Source: Microbacterium sp. A20
GTDB lineage: Bacteria; Actinomycetota; Actinomycetes; Actinomycetales; Microbacteriaceae
Assembly (NCBI RefSeq): GCF_004794515.1
Contig: NZ_SSDF01000090.1
Coordinates: forward strand, 173,284 to 237,283
Direction of reading: 5' to 3'
DNA: 64,000 nucleotides
The notes below the pieces were generated by a model. The model did no database searches, was not told the DNA's origin, and saw nothing but the letters and a program-made list of their open reading frames with translations. The first letter of the stretch is position 1. Every line of letters begins with the position of its first letter. A program made the position numbers and the translations under genes. Below are positions 26,962 through 36,034 of this stretch, in pieces.

Positions 26962-27298
26962 GGCGCTGTTCCTCGTTCTCCGCGTCGAGCAGTGCGATCC
27001 TCCGTGCCAGCAGCGTGAGCTGGCGCTGGAGGGCCAGGTTCCTGCGGTACTGCGTGTAGACGAATGTCAGGAACATGACGACGAGCGCGTACAGCAGGAG
27101 ATCCGTGCCGCGTCCCACGCCGATCAGCGAAGCGACCCAGGTGAGCCACTGCGGGAACAGCACGGACAGGATCGCGGCGACGATGAAGAGCATCATCAGA
27201 AGACGACGGATCGCGAGGTGGCTGTCCGCACCGGTGCGGCGCATCACGACCAGTCCGAGGACGATGATCGCGGCGATGAGGAGCAGTTGGATCCACAT
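26945..27298 (-). CDS. DUF2304 membrane protein
   Basis: The 117-residue protein has three hydrophobic helices (about 2-20, 31-50 and 64-83), then a basic helix (TQYRRNLALQRQLTLLARRI) and a charged tail. DUF2304 genes are regularly paired with a dolichol-phosphate-mannose-synthase-like GT2, as here, and may anchor it to the membrane. ATG 27298 lies 2 nt after the GT2 stop, with GAGGTGA serving as ribosome-binding site across the junction. The longer open frame reaching 27595 is a shadow of the GT2 gene. Confidence 0.82.
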   Translation of the reverse strand: MWIQLLLIAAIIVLGLVVMRRTGADSHLAIRRLLMMLFIVAAILSVLFPQWLTWVASLIGVGRGTDLLLYALVVMFLTFVYTQYRRNLALQRQLTLLARRIALLDAENEEQRPTRNR

Positions 27299-27300
27299 GG

Positions 27301-27996
27301 TCACCTCACCACCAGATCGACGAGGATGTTGACGGAATTGAGCACGCTCTGCCCCTTGCCCTTGGAATAGTCGGTGTAGAGCAGCTCCACCGGATGCTCG
27401 CGCCAGGGGAGACCCGTGCGTCCGAGCTCGAGGACGATCTCGGTGGCGTGCGCCATCCGATCCTGCTTGAGGTCGATCTTCTCCGCGGCATCGCGACGGA
27501 TCACGCGGAGGCCGTTGTGGGCATCCGTGAGCTTCATGCCCGTGGTGAGATTCGTCACCCGGATCGCGGTCTTCAGCACGACCTTCTTGACCCATCCCGG
27601 GTCGGTACGGTCATCGAGGAATCGGGAACCGAAGACGATCGCGACGTCCTCTGAGCGGGCGAGCTCGAGCATCTCCATCGCATCCTCGATACGGTGCTGC
27701 CCGTCGGCATCGAACGTGACGATGTACTCGCACGAACTGTGGGCGAGGGCATACTCGATCCCCGTCTGGAGTGCCGCGCCCTGTCCGAGGTTGACGGGAT
27801 GCTTGACGAGGTGGGCTCCGGCATGCGCGGCGACGTCGGCGGAGCCATCTGTCGAACCGTCGTCGACGCAGACCACGTTGGGGAAGTGCGGCAGCAGGCT
27901 CGTGATGACGTCGCCGATGACGCTGGCCTCGTTGTAGAGCGGTATCACGATCCATGCGGTGCTGTCGGCCACGGAGCCGATCGGTATTTCGCTCAT
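27301..27996 (-). CDS. GT2 glycosyltransferase (polyprenyl-phosphate-sugar synthase type)
   Basis: The 231-residue GT-A enzyme has WIVIPLYNEASVIGDVI near residue 15, VVCVDDGSTDGS near 42, the metal-binding VTFDADGQH near 95 and FGSRFLDDR near 124. A QDRMAHATEIVLELGR segment near 174 follows. The pattern matches dolichol/polyprenyl-phosphate mannose or glucose synthases, which load a lipid phosphate with a sugar for use by GT-C enzymes; the adjacent DUF6541 protein is a plausible consumer. ATG 27996 is preceded by CAGAAT and a 6-nt spacer, so it is preferred over the in-frame ATG at 28035. Confidence 0.85.
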   Translation of the reverse strand: MSEIPIGSVADSTAWIVIPLYNEASVIGDVITSLLPHFPNVVCVDDGSTDGSADVAAHAGAHLVKHPVNLGQGAALQTGIEYALAHSSCEYIVTFDADGQHRIEDAMEMLELARSEDVAIVFGSRFLDDRTDPGWVKKVVLKTAIRVTNLTTGMKLTDAHNGLRVIRRDAAEKIDLKQDRMAHATEIVLELGRTGLPWREHPVELLYTDYSKGKGQSVLNSVNILVDLVVR

Positions 27997-28002
27997 ACAT
28001 CC

Positions 28003-28008
28003 ATTCTG
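28003..28008 (-). promoter_or_regulatory. -10-like element (CAGAAT) of the GT2/DUF2304 pair
   Basis: Minus-strand CAGAAT ends 6 nt before ATG 27996. It keeps the A2 and T6 of the TANNNT pattern but has C at position 1. Confidence 0.4.
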
Positions 28009-28061
28009 ACAGGGCCTGTCCGTGCTCTCGGCCATTCATCAGGTGTCGCGTCGTCTGCCGA

Positions 28062-28067
28062 TAGACT
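28062..28067 (+). promoter_or_regulatory. -10 element (TAGACT) of the sugar-modification operon
   Basis: TAGACT places the start near 28074 and gives a leader of about 40 nt before GTG 28114, or 10 nt before ATG 28084. It is divergent from the GT2 promoter. Confidence 0.55.
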
Positions 28068-28113
28068 CGATCGTGCGACTGCCATGTCACGGCGGCGCAG
28101 GAAGCGTGTGAAA

Positions 28114-28725
28114 GTGACTCAGTCTCCCCGGGTGCGGATCGTCGATTCCGCAGATGTCTCACCTGACGCCACGATCGGCGACGGCTCGTCCATCTGGCAT
28201 CTTGCGCAGGTCCGCGAGCAGGCGCACCTCGGCGAGAACTGCATCGTCGGACGTGGCGCGTACATCGGAACCGGTGTCGTCATGGGCGACAACTGCAAGG
28301 TCCAGAACTACGCGCTCGTCTACGAGCCGGCCCGCCTGGGCGACGGCGTCTTCATCGGCCCGGCGGTCGTGCTCACGAACGACACCTACCCGCGCGCGAT
28401 CAACGCCGATGGGACCATCAAGAGCGCACACGACTGGGAGCCTGTCGGCGTGACGATCGAGCGCGGAGCGGCCATCGGCGCACGCGCGACGTGCGTGGCC
28501 CCCGTGACCATCGGAGCGTGGGCGACGGTCGCTGCCGGCGCGGTGGTCGTCAAGGACGTTCCTGCTTTCGCGCTGGTCGCCGGCGTTCCCGCTCGACGCA
28601 TCGGATGGGTGGGGGAGTCCGGTGTTCCTCTGGTCGCCGGCACCGACGACAAGACCTGGGTGTGCCCCTCCACGGGTGCCCACTACCTCGAAACCGACGG
28701 AACATTGACCAAGGAGATCGTGTGA
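28114..28725 (+). CDS. Hexapeptide-repeat N-acetyltransferase (WbpD/WlbB-like)
   Basis: The 203-residue left-handed beta-helix acyltransferase opens with VRIVDSADVSPDATIGDGSSIWHLAQVREQ-type hexapeptides. The family features ENCIVGRGAYIGTGVVMGDN and a VLTNDTYPRA loop are present. WbpD/WlbB acetylate the 3-amino group of UDP-2-acetamido-3-amino-2,3-dideoxy-glucuronate. The two following genes encode the matching aminotransferase and dehydrogenase, supporting this assignment. GTG 28114 has AGGAAG nine bases upstream; ATG 28084 is an alternative that adds a basic RRRRKR stretch. It ends GTGTGA, overlapping the next gene. Confidence 0.8.
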   Translation: MTQSPRVRIVDSADVSPDATIGDGSSIWHLAQVREQAHLGENCIVGRGAYIGTGVVMGDNCKVQNYALVYEPARLGDGVFIGPAVVLTNDTYPRAINADGTIKSAHDWEPVGVTIERGAAIGARATCVAPVTIGAWATVAAGAVVVKDVPAFALVAGVPARRIGWVGESGVPLVAGTDDKTWVCPSTGAHYLETDGTLTKEIV

Positions 28726-29819
28726 GCGAATTCATTCCCCCCGCGAAGCCCATCATCGGAGACGAAGAGCGTGAGGCCGTCGACCGAGTCCTGCGCAGCG
28801 GCATGGTCGCTCAGGGACCCGAGGTCGCGGCGTTCGAGCAGGAGTTCTCGGCGCACTTCGTCCCCGGGCGTCCATCCGTCGCGGTGAACTCCGGTACTGC
28901 GGGCCTGCACCTCGGCCTGCTGGCGGCGGGCGTCGGCGCCGGCGATGAAGTCATCGTGCCGTCGTTCACCTTTGCTGCCACGGGGAACTCGGTCGCTCTC
29001 ACCGGCGGTACACCGGTATTCGTCGACATCGAGCCCGAGACGTTCTCGCTCGACCCCGAGGCGGTCGCGGCTGCGATCACGCCGAAGACCAAAGGCATCC
29101 TGCCCGTGCACCTGTACGGCCACCCCGCGCGCATGCGGGAGCTGGAGGCACTGGCTGCTGAGCGCGGGGTCGCGCTGTACGAAGATGCGGCTCAGGCCCA
29201 CGGTGCCTCACTCGACGGGCGACCGGTCGGGTCGTTCGGCGAGTTCGCGATGTTCAGTCTCTACCCGACGAAGAACATGACCAGCGGCGAGGGCGGCATG
29301 GTCACCACGGCGACCGACGAGATCGCCCGCCGGGTCAAGCTTCTGCGCAACCAGGGCATGGAGCGTCAGTACGAGAACGAGGTCATCGGCTTCAACGCCC
29401 GCATGACGGACATCCACGCCGCGATCGGACGTGTGCAGCTCACCAAGGTCGATGCCTGGACGAAGACCCGGCAGTCCAACGCCGCGTTCCTCGACGCCAA
29501 CCTCGAGGGCGTCGTGGTTCCGCCGGTCGCAGACGGCGCCGTGCACGTCTACCACCAGTACACGATCCGCGTTCCCGAGGACCGCGACGGTTTCGTCGCC
29601 GCTCTCAAGAACGAGTACAACGTGGGCGCCGGAGTGTACTACCCGATCCCGAACCACCGTCTGCCATCACTGACGCATTTCGCACCGGGCCTCGATCTTC
29701 CCGAGACCGAGCGCGCCGCACGGGAGGTCGCCTCGCTCCCGGTGCACCCGTCGCTGAGCCGGGACGACCTCGAGCGCATCGTCGCTGCGGTGAACGCTGT
29801 CGCGAAGGCCGGCGCCTGA
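28722..29819 (+). CDS. DegT/DnrJ/EryC1/StrS aminotransferase (WbpE/WlbC-like)
   Basis: The 365-residue PLP sugar aminotransferase has VNSGTAGLHLGLLAAGVG near residue 56, PSFTFAATGNS near 79, EDAAQAHGA near 153 and the Schiff-base Lys184 in YPTKNMTSGEGG. It probably aminates a 3-keto UDP-2-acetamido-hexuronate to the 3-amino sugar, between the oxidoreductase and acetyltransferase encoded on either side. GTG 28722 overlaps the upstream stop and the stop overlaps the next ATG (TGATG), so the three genes are translationally coupled. Confidence 0.88.
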   Translation: MSEFIPPAKPIIGDEEREAVDRVLRSGMVAQGPEVAAFEQEFSAHFVPGRPSVAVNSGTAGLHLGLLAAGVGAGDEVIVPSFTFAATGNSVALTGGTPVFVDIEPETFSLDPEAVAAAITPKTKGILPVHLYGHPARMRELEALAAERGVALYEDAAQAHGASLDGRPVGSFGEFAMFSLYPTKNMTSGEGGMVTTATDEIARRVKLLRNQGMERQYENEVIGFNARMTDIHAAIGRVQLTKVDAWTKTRQSNAAFLDANLEGVVVPPVADGAVHVYHQYTIRVPEDRDGFVAALKNEYNVGAGVYYPIPNHRLPSLTHFAPGLDLPETERAAREVASLPVHPSLSRDDLERIVAAVNAVAKAGA

Positions 29820-30802
29820 TGGCGCTGCGTGCCGGCTTGCTCGGCGTTGGCATGATGGGGCGTCATCACGCCCGCGTGCTTCGTGAGATCGACGGCGTCG
29901 AACTCGTCGCGATCGCCGATCCGGGCGGAGACCCGCACGGAGTGGCGGGAGATCTCGACATCCTTCCCGACATCGAGGCGCTGATCGGCGTCGGCATCGA
30001 TCTCGCCGTCGTCGCCGTGCCGACGCGATTCCATGAGGACGCGGCGCTCAAGCTCGCCGCAGCCGGTGTGCACACGCTGGTCGAGAAGCCGATCGCGCAC
30101 AGCGTCGATGCGGGCCAGCGTATGGTCGAGGCCTTCGACGCGGCAGGGCTCGTCGGGGCCGTCGGTCACATCGAGCGCTTCAACCCGGCCGTGCAGGAGC
30201 TGCGTCGTCGCATCGCCGGGGGAGACCTCGGAGCCGTCTACCAGGTGGTCACCCGTCGCCAGGGCCCCTTCCCGTCGCGCATCGCCGACGTCGGGGTCGC
30301 GAAGGACCTGGCGTCGCACGACGTCGACCTCACTGCCTGGATCGTGCAGAGCGACTACGAACGCGTGTTCGCGCAGACCGCATTCAAGAGTGGCCGTGAG
30401 CACGAGGACATGATCACGATCACGGGTCGCACCGCTTCCGGCGTGATCGTGAACAACATCGTCAACTGGCTCAGCCCGATGAAGGAGCGGCTGACCGTCG
30501 TCACCGGAGAGAAGGGCGCCTTCGTCGCCGACACCTCCACCGGCGACCTCACCTTCTATGCCAACGGCACGATCCCCCTCGAATGGGAATCCGTGTCCTC
30601 CTTCCGCGGGGTCTCCGAAGGAGACGTCACGCGCTACGCGTTCGCCAAGCGCGAGCCGCTGCGCGTCGAGCATGAGGCCTTCCGCGATGCTGTGCTCGGG
30701 CACGAGACCGACGTCGTCACGATGGCCCAGGGCCTGCGCACACTCGCGGTGGTCGAGGGTGCCCTCGAGTCCGCGCGCACTGGCGCGGCGGTCGCGCTCT
30801 AG
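29819..30802 (+). CDS. Gfo/Idh/MocA oxidoreductase (WbpB/WlbA-like)
   Basis: The 327-residue NAD(P)-dependent sugar dehydrogenase has a Rossmann motif GLLGVGMMGRHHARVL near residue 6, the conserved EKP (VEKPIAHS near 89) and HIERFNPA near 117, as in WbpB-type enzymes. ASHDVDLTAWI near 165 contains the usual His-Asp pair. It would oxidise C3 of a UDP-N-acetyl-hexuronate before amination. The UDP-sugar 6-dehydrogenase that could make its substrate is 12.6 kb downstream at 43408. Confidence 0.85.
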   Translation: MALRAGLLGVGMMGRHHARVLREIDGVELVAIADPGGDPHGVAGDLDILPDIEALIGVGIDLAVVAVPTRFHEDAALKLAAAGVHTLVEKPIAHSVDAGQRMVEAFDAAGLVGAVGHIERFNPAVQELRRRIAGGDLGAVYQVVTRRQGPFPSRIADVGVAKDLASHDVDLTAWIVQSDYERVFAQTAFKSGREHEDMITITGRTASGVIVNNIVNWLSPMKERLTVVTGEKGAFVADTSTGDLTFYANGTIPLEWESVSSFRGVSEGDVTRYAFAKREPLRVEHEAFRDAVLGHETDVVTMAQGLRTLAVVEGALESARTGAAVAL

Positions 30803-30805
30803 GTG

Positions 30806-31972
30806 ATGCGTCTCACGATCGTCAGCCGGATCTTCGCGCCGGAGCCCAGCGCGGCGTCCTTCCGTCTGCGGGCGATCGCGGATGCCGCCGCCAGGGCGGG
30901 ACACGGTGTCGACGTGATCACGTCGACACCGCCTGCGTCCCTGGCGGGGGCACCTGACGGGACCGATCCGCGCGTGCGGATCCGACGTGCCAGGGTGCTG
31001 CGCGACCGTGCGGGCTATGTGCGGGGGTACCTGCAGTACCTCAGCTTCGACGTCCCGCTGGTCGTCCGGGTGCTGCGGCGTCCGCGTCCGGGAGTGGTGC
31101 TGGTCGAACCGCCTCCGACGACCGGTGCGGTGATGCGCGTCATGTCGGCGATACTCCGACGTCCATACGTCTACTACGCCGCGGACATCTGGTCCGATGC
31201 GGCCGCCTTGACAGGCGCCTCGGGCGTCGTCGTCTCGGTCGTCCGCATGATGGAGAAGTTCTGCCTGCGTGGGGCCCGGCGGGTGCTCGCAGTGAGCGAC
31301 GGAGTCGCGGAGCGGTTGCGCGAGCTCGGGGTGGAGCGCATAGAGACGATCGGCAACGGCACGGATCTCGCGGACTTCGCGGTCGACGGACCGGACATGG
31401 GGGTGCAGGCGCCCTACTTCGTGTACACGGGCACGGCATCTGAAGTGCACGGAGCCACGGTGTTCGCAGAGGCTTTCGCCGCCGTGCACCCGGAATATCC
31501 CGACGCCCAGCTCTTCTTCATCGGTCAGGGGACCGACTGGCCCGCGATCGCCGAGATCGCCGAGCGGCTGCCGACCGGCGCGATGTCGGTACTTCCCCGC
31601 ACCGAGCCGAGTGAGGTCGCCCGGTGGCTTCGTGGAGCGCGAGCCGCTCTGGCCTCGGTCATCCCTGGCAAGGGCTACGACTTCGCCTTCCCGACCAAGA
31701 TGTACGCAGCGCTCGCCTGCGGCACCCCGGTCGTGTATGCCGGTGTGGGACCTGGGCGAGGCTTCGTACAGTCGACGGGCGAGGGCATGGCGGTTCCTTA
31801 CGGGGTGGACGAGGTGGCGGCCGCCCTGCACCGCATCCTGTCCGACGACCACCCGCGCACGCCCGAGGAGCGCCACGCGGCGGCCCGGAAGGCCCGCGAT
31901 GTCGCGGACATCGACGCGGTGGCGGAGCGCGCGGTCAGAGTGCTCGAATCCGTGGACGCAGGCGAACGTTGA
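30806..31972 (+). CDS. GT4 glycosyltransferase
   Basis: The 388-residue GT-B enzyme starts MRLTIVSRIFAPEPSAASFR, has VVLVEPPPTTG near residue 95, YYAADIWSDAA near 120 and RRVLAVSDGVAERL near 155. NGTDLADF near 183 is followed by the C-terminal YDFAFPTKMYAALACGTPVVYAG donor-site segment (near 290). It resembles WbuB/WcaI-type transferases that extend lipid-linked oligosaccharides. ATG 30806 lies three nt after the upstream stop; GTG 30803 is an alternative. It belongs to the operon starting at 28.1 kb. Confidence 0.83.
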   Translation: MRLTIVSRIFAPEPSAASFRLRAIADAAARAGHGVDVITSTPPASLAGAPDGTDPRVRIRRARVLRDRAGYVRGYLQYLSFDVPLVVRVLRRPRPGVVLVEPPPTTGAVMRVMSAILRRPYVYYAADIWSDAAALTGASGVVVSVVRMMEKFCLRGARRVLAVSDGVAERLRELGVERIETIGNGTDLADFAVDGPDMGVQAPYFVYTGTASEVHGATVFAEAFAAVHPEYPDAQLFFIGQGTDWPAIAEIAERLPTGAMSVLPRTEPSEVARWLRGARAALASVIPGKGYDFAFPTKMYAALACGTPVVYAGVGPGRGFVQSTGEGMAVPYGVDEVAAALHRILSDDHPRTPEERHAAARKARDVADIDAVAERAVRVLESVDAGER

Positions 31973-32020
31973 GGTTGATGTGATGAGGTATTCGATGGTT
32001 CTGATCTCGGCGGGAGCAGC

Positions 32021-33802
32021 ATGAAGCTCATCTGGAAGACTCTGCGGTCCATCGTTCCCCTGCTTCCGGCGCGGGCACAGCGGTTCCTGTGGATGTACGT
32101 GATCTCGACGAGCGCACTCGCGATCCTCGACGTCGCGGCGCTGATGCTGCTCGCGGTATCGGTCACCTCGATGGTGCAGCTGGACGACGTGACGCTCCCG
32201 GTGATCGGCACGATCACGAGCGACGGCTACATCTGGATCATCGCGACCGTCGCTATTCTCATCATCACCAAGTCAGCTCTCGCGGTGACGTTGCAGTGGT
32301 TCGCCACGCGCCGTTTCGCGACATTCGAGCTCGAAATCGGCGATCGGCTCTTCGACGCGTACATCCGCGCTCCGTGGACCGAGCGCCTCAAGCGCAACAC
32401 CTCCCAGCTCGTGCGCCTGGCGGACGTCGGCATCGCGAACGTGACGTCGGGCTTCCTGCTCCCGGTGCTGGGGCTCCCGCAACTGCTGTGCACGTCGGCG
32501 GCGGTCATCCTCGTGCTCGTGGTGGCGAACCCCGTCACGGCGCTCGTCACGATGGTGTACCTCGGTTTCATCGCCCTCATCCTTTACTTCTGGATGTCGC
32601 GAAAGTCCGTCGAGGCCGGCCGTGTGAACCGGGACTACTCGTTCCGCGTGGCATCGCTCATGACCGACATGGTCGCGGCGCTCAAAGAGATCACGCTGCG
32701 CAACATGGCACCGGACGTGGCCAAGGTCGTGCACGACAACCGCATCCACACCACCAGGGCGCGCGCGAACCTCGGCTTCCTCGGCGCATTCCCTCGTTTC
32801 GTGCTCGACGCGGCCCTCATCGGCGGGTTCCTCCTCGTCGGTGGCGTCGCCTTCGTCATGGGCGGTGCCGCGCAGGCGATCTCCGCCGTCGCGGTCTTCG
32901 CCGTCGCGGGCTTCCGGCTCGTGCCTTCGCTCACCGGTTTCCAGGCTGTTCTCACGCAGGCCACCTCGAACGTGCCGCACGTCACGGCCGTGATCAGCGA
33001 TATCGAGGCGGCAGAGGGCTACCTGGAGCGTGCCGAGCGCATCGGGCACGATCCGCTGTCGTCCGAGCCGCGCAGCCTCGTGCTCACCGATGTCGCCTTC
33101 ACCTACCCGGGAAGCGAACACCCGGCGCTCAGCGGCGTGAACCTCACGCTCCCCATCGGCAGCACCCTCGCTCTCGTCGGTTCGTCGGGAGCTGGCAAGT
33201 CGACGCTCGTCGACCTCATCCTCGGGCTGCTGGAGCCGACCGAAGGCACGGTGCGCCTGGATGACCAGAACCTGCATGACGTCATGGCGGCGTGGCGCTC
33301 GAAGGTGGGCTACGTGCCGCAGGATGTCGCGCTGTTCGACGGGACGATCGCTCAGAACGTGGCACTCTCGTGGACGAGCGACTTCGATCGAGACCGTGTC
33401 GAGACCGCACTGCGCCGCGCCCAGCTCTGGGACATCATCAGCAAGCGGGCCGGTGGCATGGACGGCAGGGTCGGCGACCGCGGCATGTCCCTCTCCGGCG
33501 GGCAGCGTCAGCGTCTCGGCATCGCGCGGGCGCTCTACAGCGACCCGCTGGTGCTGGTTCTCGACGAGGCTACGAGCGCGCTTGACACCAAGACCGAAGC
33601 CGACGTGACCTCGGCGATCCAGGAGCTGCGCGGCGATGTGACGCTCATCTCGGTCGCCCACCGCCTCGCGACGATCCGCGACCACGACCAGATCTGCTAC
33701 ATGCGCGACGGCGGGATCGCGGCGACCGGAACTTTCGACGAGGTCATCGAAGCCATGCCCGACTTCGCCGTGCAGGCACGTCTCGCAGGACTCGTGCGGT
33801 GA
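32021..33802 (+). CDS. ABC exporter, fused membrane and ATPase domains (PglK/MsbA-like flippase)
   Basis: The 593-residue half-transporter has six N-terminal helices (about 25-320) and a C-terminal ATPase with Walker A GSSGAGKST near residue 387, Q-loop VPQDVALF near 430, signature LSGGQRQRLG near 490 and Walker B VLVLDEATSAL near 511. Type IV ABC exporters inside glycan clusters often flip lipid-linked oligosaccharides (PglK type), making it a third possible export route in this island. The substrate is inferred from position only. ATG 32021 has GGGAG upstream, 48 nt after the GT4 gene; its stop overlaps the next start by GTGA. Confidence 0.85.
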   Translation: MKLIWKTLRSIVPLLPARAQRFLWMYVISTSALAILDVAALMLLAVSVTSMVQLDDVTLPVIGTITSDGYIWIIATVAILIITKSALAVTLQWFATRRFATFELEIGDRLFDAYIRAPWTERLKRNTSQLVRLADVGIANVTSGFLLPVLGLPQLLCTSAAVILVLVVANPVTALVTMVYLGFIALILYFWMSRKSVEAGRVNRDYSFRVASLMTDMVAALKEITLRNMAPDVAKVVHDNRIHTTRARANLGFLGAFPRFVLDAALIGGFLLVGGVAFVMGGAAQAISAVAVFAVAGFRLVPSLTGFQAVLTQATSNVPHVTAVISDIEAAEGYLERAERIGHDPLSSEPRSLVLTDVAFTYPGSEHPALSGVNLTLPIGSTLALVGSSGAGKSTLVDLILGLLEPTEGTVRLDDQNLHDVMAAWRSKVGYVPQDVALFDGTIAQNVALSWTSDFDRDRVETALRRAQLWDIISKRAGGMDGRVGDRGMSLSGGQRQRLGIARALYSDPLVLVLDEATSALDTKTEADVTSAIQELRGDVTLISVAHRLATIRDHDQICYMRDGGIAATGTFDEVIEAMPDFAVQARLAGLVR

Positions 33803-34884
33803 CAGCCCCCCTCCTCGACGTCGTGATCGCGGTGCACGCCACCACGCGTCCGATCGGTCGCGCTGTGTCATCGATCCTCAGCGACGGGGTGGACGACGTG
33901 CGGGTGACCGTGGTGTGTCACGGCGTCGACGTCGGCGAGATCGCTGCCGCTGCGGGGCGCCCGGAGGGGCCCACGCTCCGGTTCGTCGAGTACCGCGACG
34001 GCATTCCGAGCCCGGCGGGACCTTTCAATCACGGCATGCGGCTGGCCGAGGGAGCGTACGTCGCGATCATGGGGTCGGACGATTTCGCCGACCCCGGAGC
34101 TGTACGCGCCTGGAGCGACTACGTGCGCACGCAGCGACCCGACGTCGCCCTGATGCGGCTGCGTCGCCAGAACGGTCCCGTGCTGGCGAGCCCGCTGACA
34201 CGCGTCGGGCGTGCGCGTGCTCTTGATGCCGTTCGCGACCGCCTGTTCTATCGCACGGCACCGCTGGCGCTCATCCGCCGGGACCTGCTGTCGGACCCCG
34301 CGCTCCTGCTCACGGAAGGTCTGCGCACCGGCGACGACATGGCGATGTCCGCCCGGTTGTGGGCGGACGGTGCGCGGATCGACGTGATGCACGAGGCCCC
34401 CTGTTACGTCATCGGCTCGGATGCGGGCGACCGCATCACCGAATCCAGGATGACCATCGGCGAGCAGCTCCGCGCGGTCGAGCTCCTCATCGAAGGCGAT
34501 TGGTGGCGGGGTCTCCCTGATCGCGTGCGCACGTCGCTCGCGATCAAGATGCTCCGCGTGCATGTGCTCGACGCCCTCCTCGGACGCGCGACGACCGACG
34601 CGTGGACCCCCGAGGGCCGCGCCGACCTCGCGCGGATCGTCGACGCGATCGTCCGCGATGCGCCGCGCGCGCTGGTGCCGCTGTCCCGAGCGGACCACGC
34701 CCTGATCGAGGTCGCCCGGCACGCGAGCGCGGACGAACTCGTCGCGGCGATCGCGCGCCGTCGCACGGCGGGGCGACGGGAGACGATCCTGCCGCAACAG
34801 TGGTGGAAGGCATTCGACCGGGAGAGCACCCTCGTGCGGTTTCTGCTCTACCGGGTGAGACGAGGAGGAACCGAGCGTGGTTGA
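33799..34884 (+). CDS. GT2 glycosyltransferase, paralogue of the GT2 half of the fused enzyme
   Basis: The 361-residue GT-A enzyme has LDVVIAVHATTRPIGRAV near residue 5, PAGPFNHGMRLAEGAYV near 73, the metal-binding MGSDDF near 93 and GDDMAMSARLW near 178. A helical C-terminal extension (about 230-361) is unusual for simple GT2 proteins. The same GT2 plus extension recurs as the C-terminal half of the fused protein at 37209-39389, so the two share a recent common ancestor. It is coupled to the ABC exporter and to the next gene (8-bp overlap). Confidence 0.8.
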   Translation: MTAPLLDVVIAVHATTRPIGRAVSSILSDGVDDVRVTVVCHGVDVGEIAAAAGRPEGPTLRFVEYRDGIPSPAGPFNHGMRLAEGAYVAIMGSDDFADPGAVRAWSDYVRTQRPDVALMRLRRQNGPVLASPLTRVGRARALDAVRDRLFYRTAPLALIRRDLLSDPALLLTEGLRTGDDMAMSARLWADGARIDVMHEAPCYVIGSDAGDRITESRMTIGEQLRAVELLIEGDWWRGLPDRVRTSLAIKMLRVHVLDALLGRATTDAWTPEGRADLARIVDAIVRDAPRALVPLSRADHALIEVARHASADELVAAIARRRTAGRRETILPQQWWKAFDRESTLVRFLLYRVRRGGTERG

Positions 34885-36034
34885 TTCCACATCAGATGCA
34901 GGCGAGACCCCGACGGTCCTCGTGCTGTCGTTCTCGCCCATTCGTCGCGATGCGCGGGTGTTGAAGCAGGTGCGCCTGCTCGAGAACGACTACCGCGTGG
35001 TGACGTGCGGCTATGAGGCGGCGCCGAGCGATGACGTCGAGCACATCGAGATCCCCGCTGACGCCCGGGTCGACAACCCCTACGGACGCTTCGTGTCGCT
35101 GCGGCAGTATTCACTCGCGTACTGGCGTCTCGCGGGAGTGCAGTGGGTGCGTGAGGCCCTCGCCGGCCGACGGTTCGACGTGATCATCGCGAACGACGTG
35201 CAGGCGGTGCCGATCGCCCTGGCCTTGCGCCCGCGCGACGGCGTGCTGGCCGACCTGCACGAGTACTGGCCGCGTCTGCACGAGGAGAATCGGGCGTGGA
35301 TGCGCTGGATCTCGCCGTACTACCGCTGGATGTGCCGTAAGTACGTGCGGCGGGCCGACGCCGTCACGACGGTGAGCCCCGGTCTGGCGAAGGAGTACGA
35401 GCGCGAGTTCGGATTCGCGCCCGAGGTCGTCACGAACGCCACGCCGTTCGCGGATCTGCAGCCCTCATCGGTCGACGCACCGTTGCGCCTCGTTCACAGC
35501 GGAGCGGGCCTGCGCAATCGCGACCTCGGGCTGATGGTCGACGCGGTCAACCGTTCGACGGCAGACGTGACGCTCGACCTGTACCTCACGCCCAACCACC
35601 CGGACTACCTCGACGAGCTCCGGCGTCAGGCAGAGGAGTCGGGTCGCGCCCGACTCCGCGATGCGGTGCCCTACGACGAGCTGATCACGACGCTCAACGA
35701 CTACGACGTGGGAGTGTTCGTGCTCCCGCCCGTCAACTTCAGCTACGCGCATGCGCTGCCGAACAAGTTCTTCGATTTCGTGCAGGCGCGTCTCGGTGTG
35801 ATCGTCGGTCCGTCGCCGGAGCTCGCTCCCACGGTGGATCAGTACGGACTCGGCAGGGTCACCACAGGGTGGGGTGTGGAGGCGCTCGCGGCGACGATCG
35901 ACGCGCTGACGCCCGAGGACGTGCGGGAGTTCAAGGTCAACGCCGCCCGCGCGGCCCACGAGCTCTCTGCCGAGGAGGCGGTCGGCCCATGGCTGCGCGC
36001 CGTGCAGCGTCTCGTCGCGGGTGATACCCGATGA
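34877..36034 (+). CDS. GT4-like glycosyltransferase, first of a tandem pair
   Basis: The 385-residue GT-B enzyme has VLVLSFSPIRRDARVLKQV near residue 12, GRRFDVIIANDVQAVPIAL near 95, LADLHEYWPRLHEE near 117 and TVSPGLAKEYEREF near 164. NATPFADL near 183, VHSGAGLRNRDL near 204 and PNKFFDFVQARLGVIVGPSPE near 293 follow. The next gene carries all these motifs in the same order, showing a tandem duplication. The role in the pathway is unknown. GTG 34877 overlaps the upstream gene and the stop overlaps the next start by ATGA. Confidence 0.8.
   Translation: MVDSTSDAGETPTVLVLSFSPIRRDARVLKQVRLLENDYRVVTCGYEAAPSDDVEHIEIPADARVDNPYGRFVSLRQYSLAYWRLAGVQWVREALAGRRFDVIIANDVQAVPIALALRPRDGVLADLHEYWPRLHEENRAWMRWISPYYRWMCRKYVRRADAVTTVSPGLAKEYEREFGFAPEVVTNATPFADLQPSSVDAPLRLVHSGAGLRNRDLGLMVDAVNRSTADVTLDLYLTPNHPDYLDELRRQAEESGRARLRDAVPYDELITTLNDYDVGVFVLPPVNFSYAHALPNKFFDFVQARLGVIVGPSPELAPTVDQYGLGRVTTGWGVEALAATIDALTPEDVREFKVNAARAAHELSAEEAVGPWLRAVQRLVAGDTR

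Noticed and set aside
29639..31876. 745-codon minus-strand open frame
   Set aside because: Antisense to the aminotransferase, oxidoreductase and GT4 genes; no recognisable motifs.
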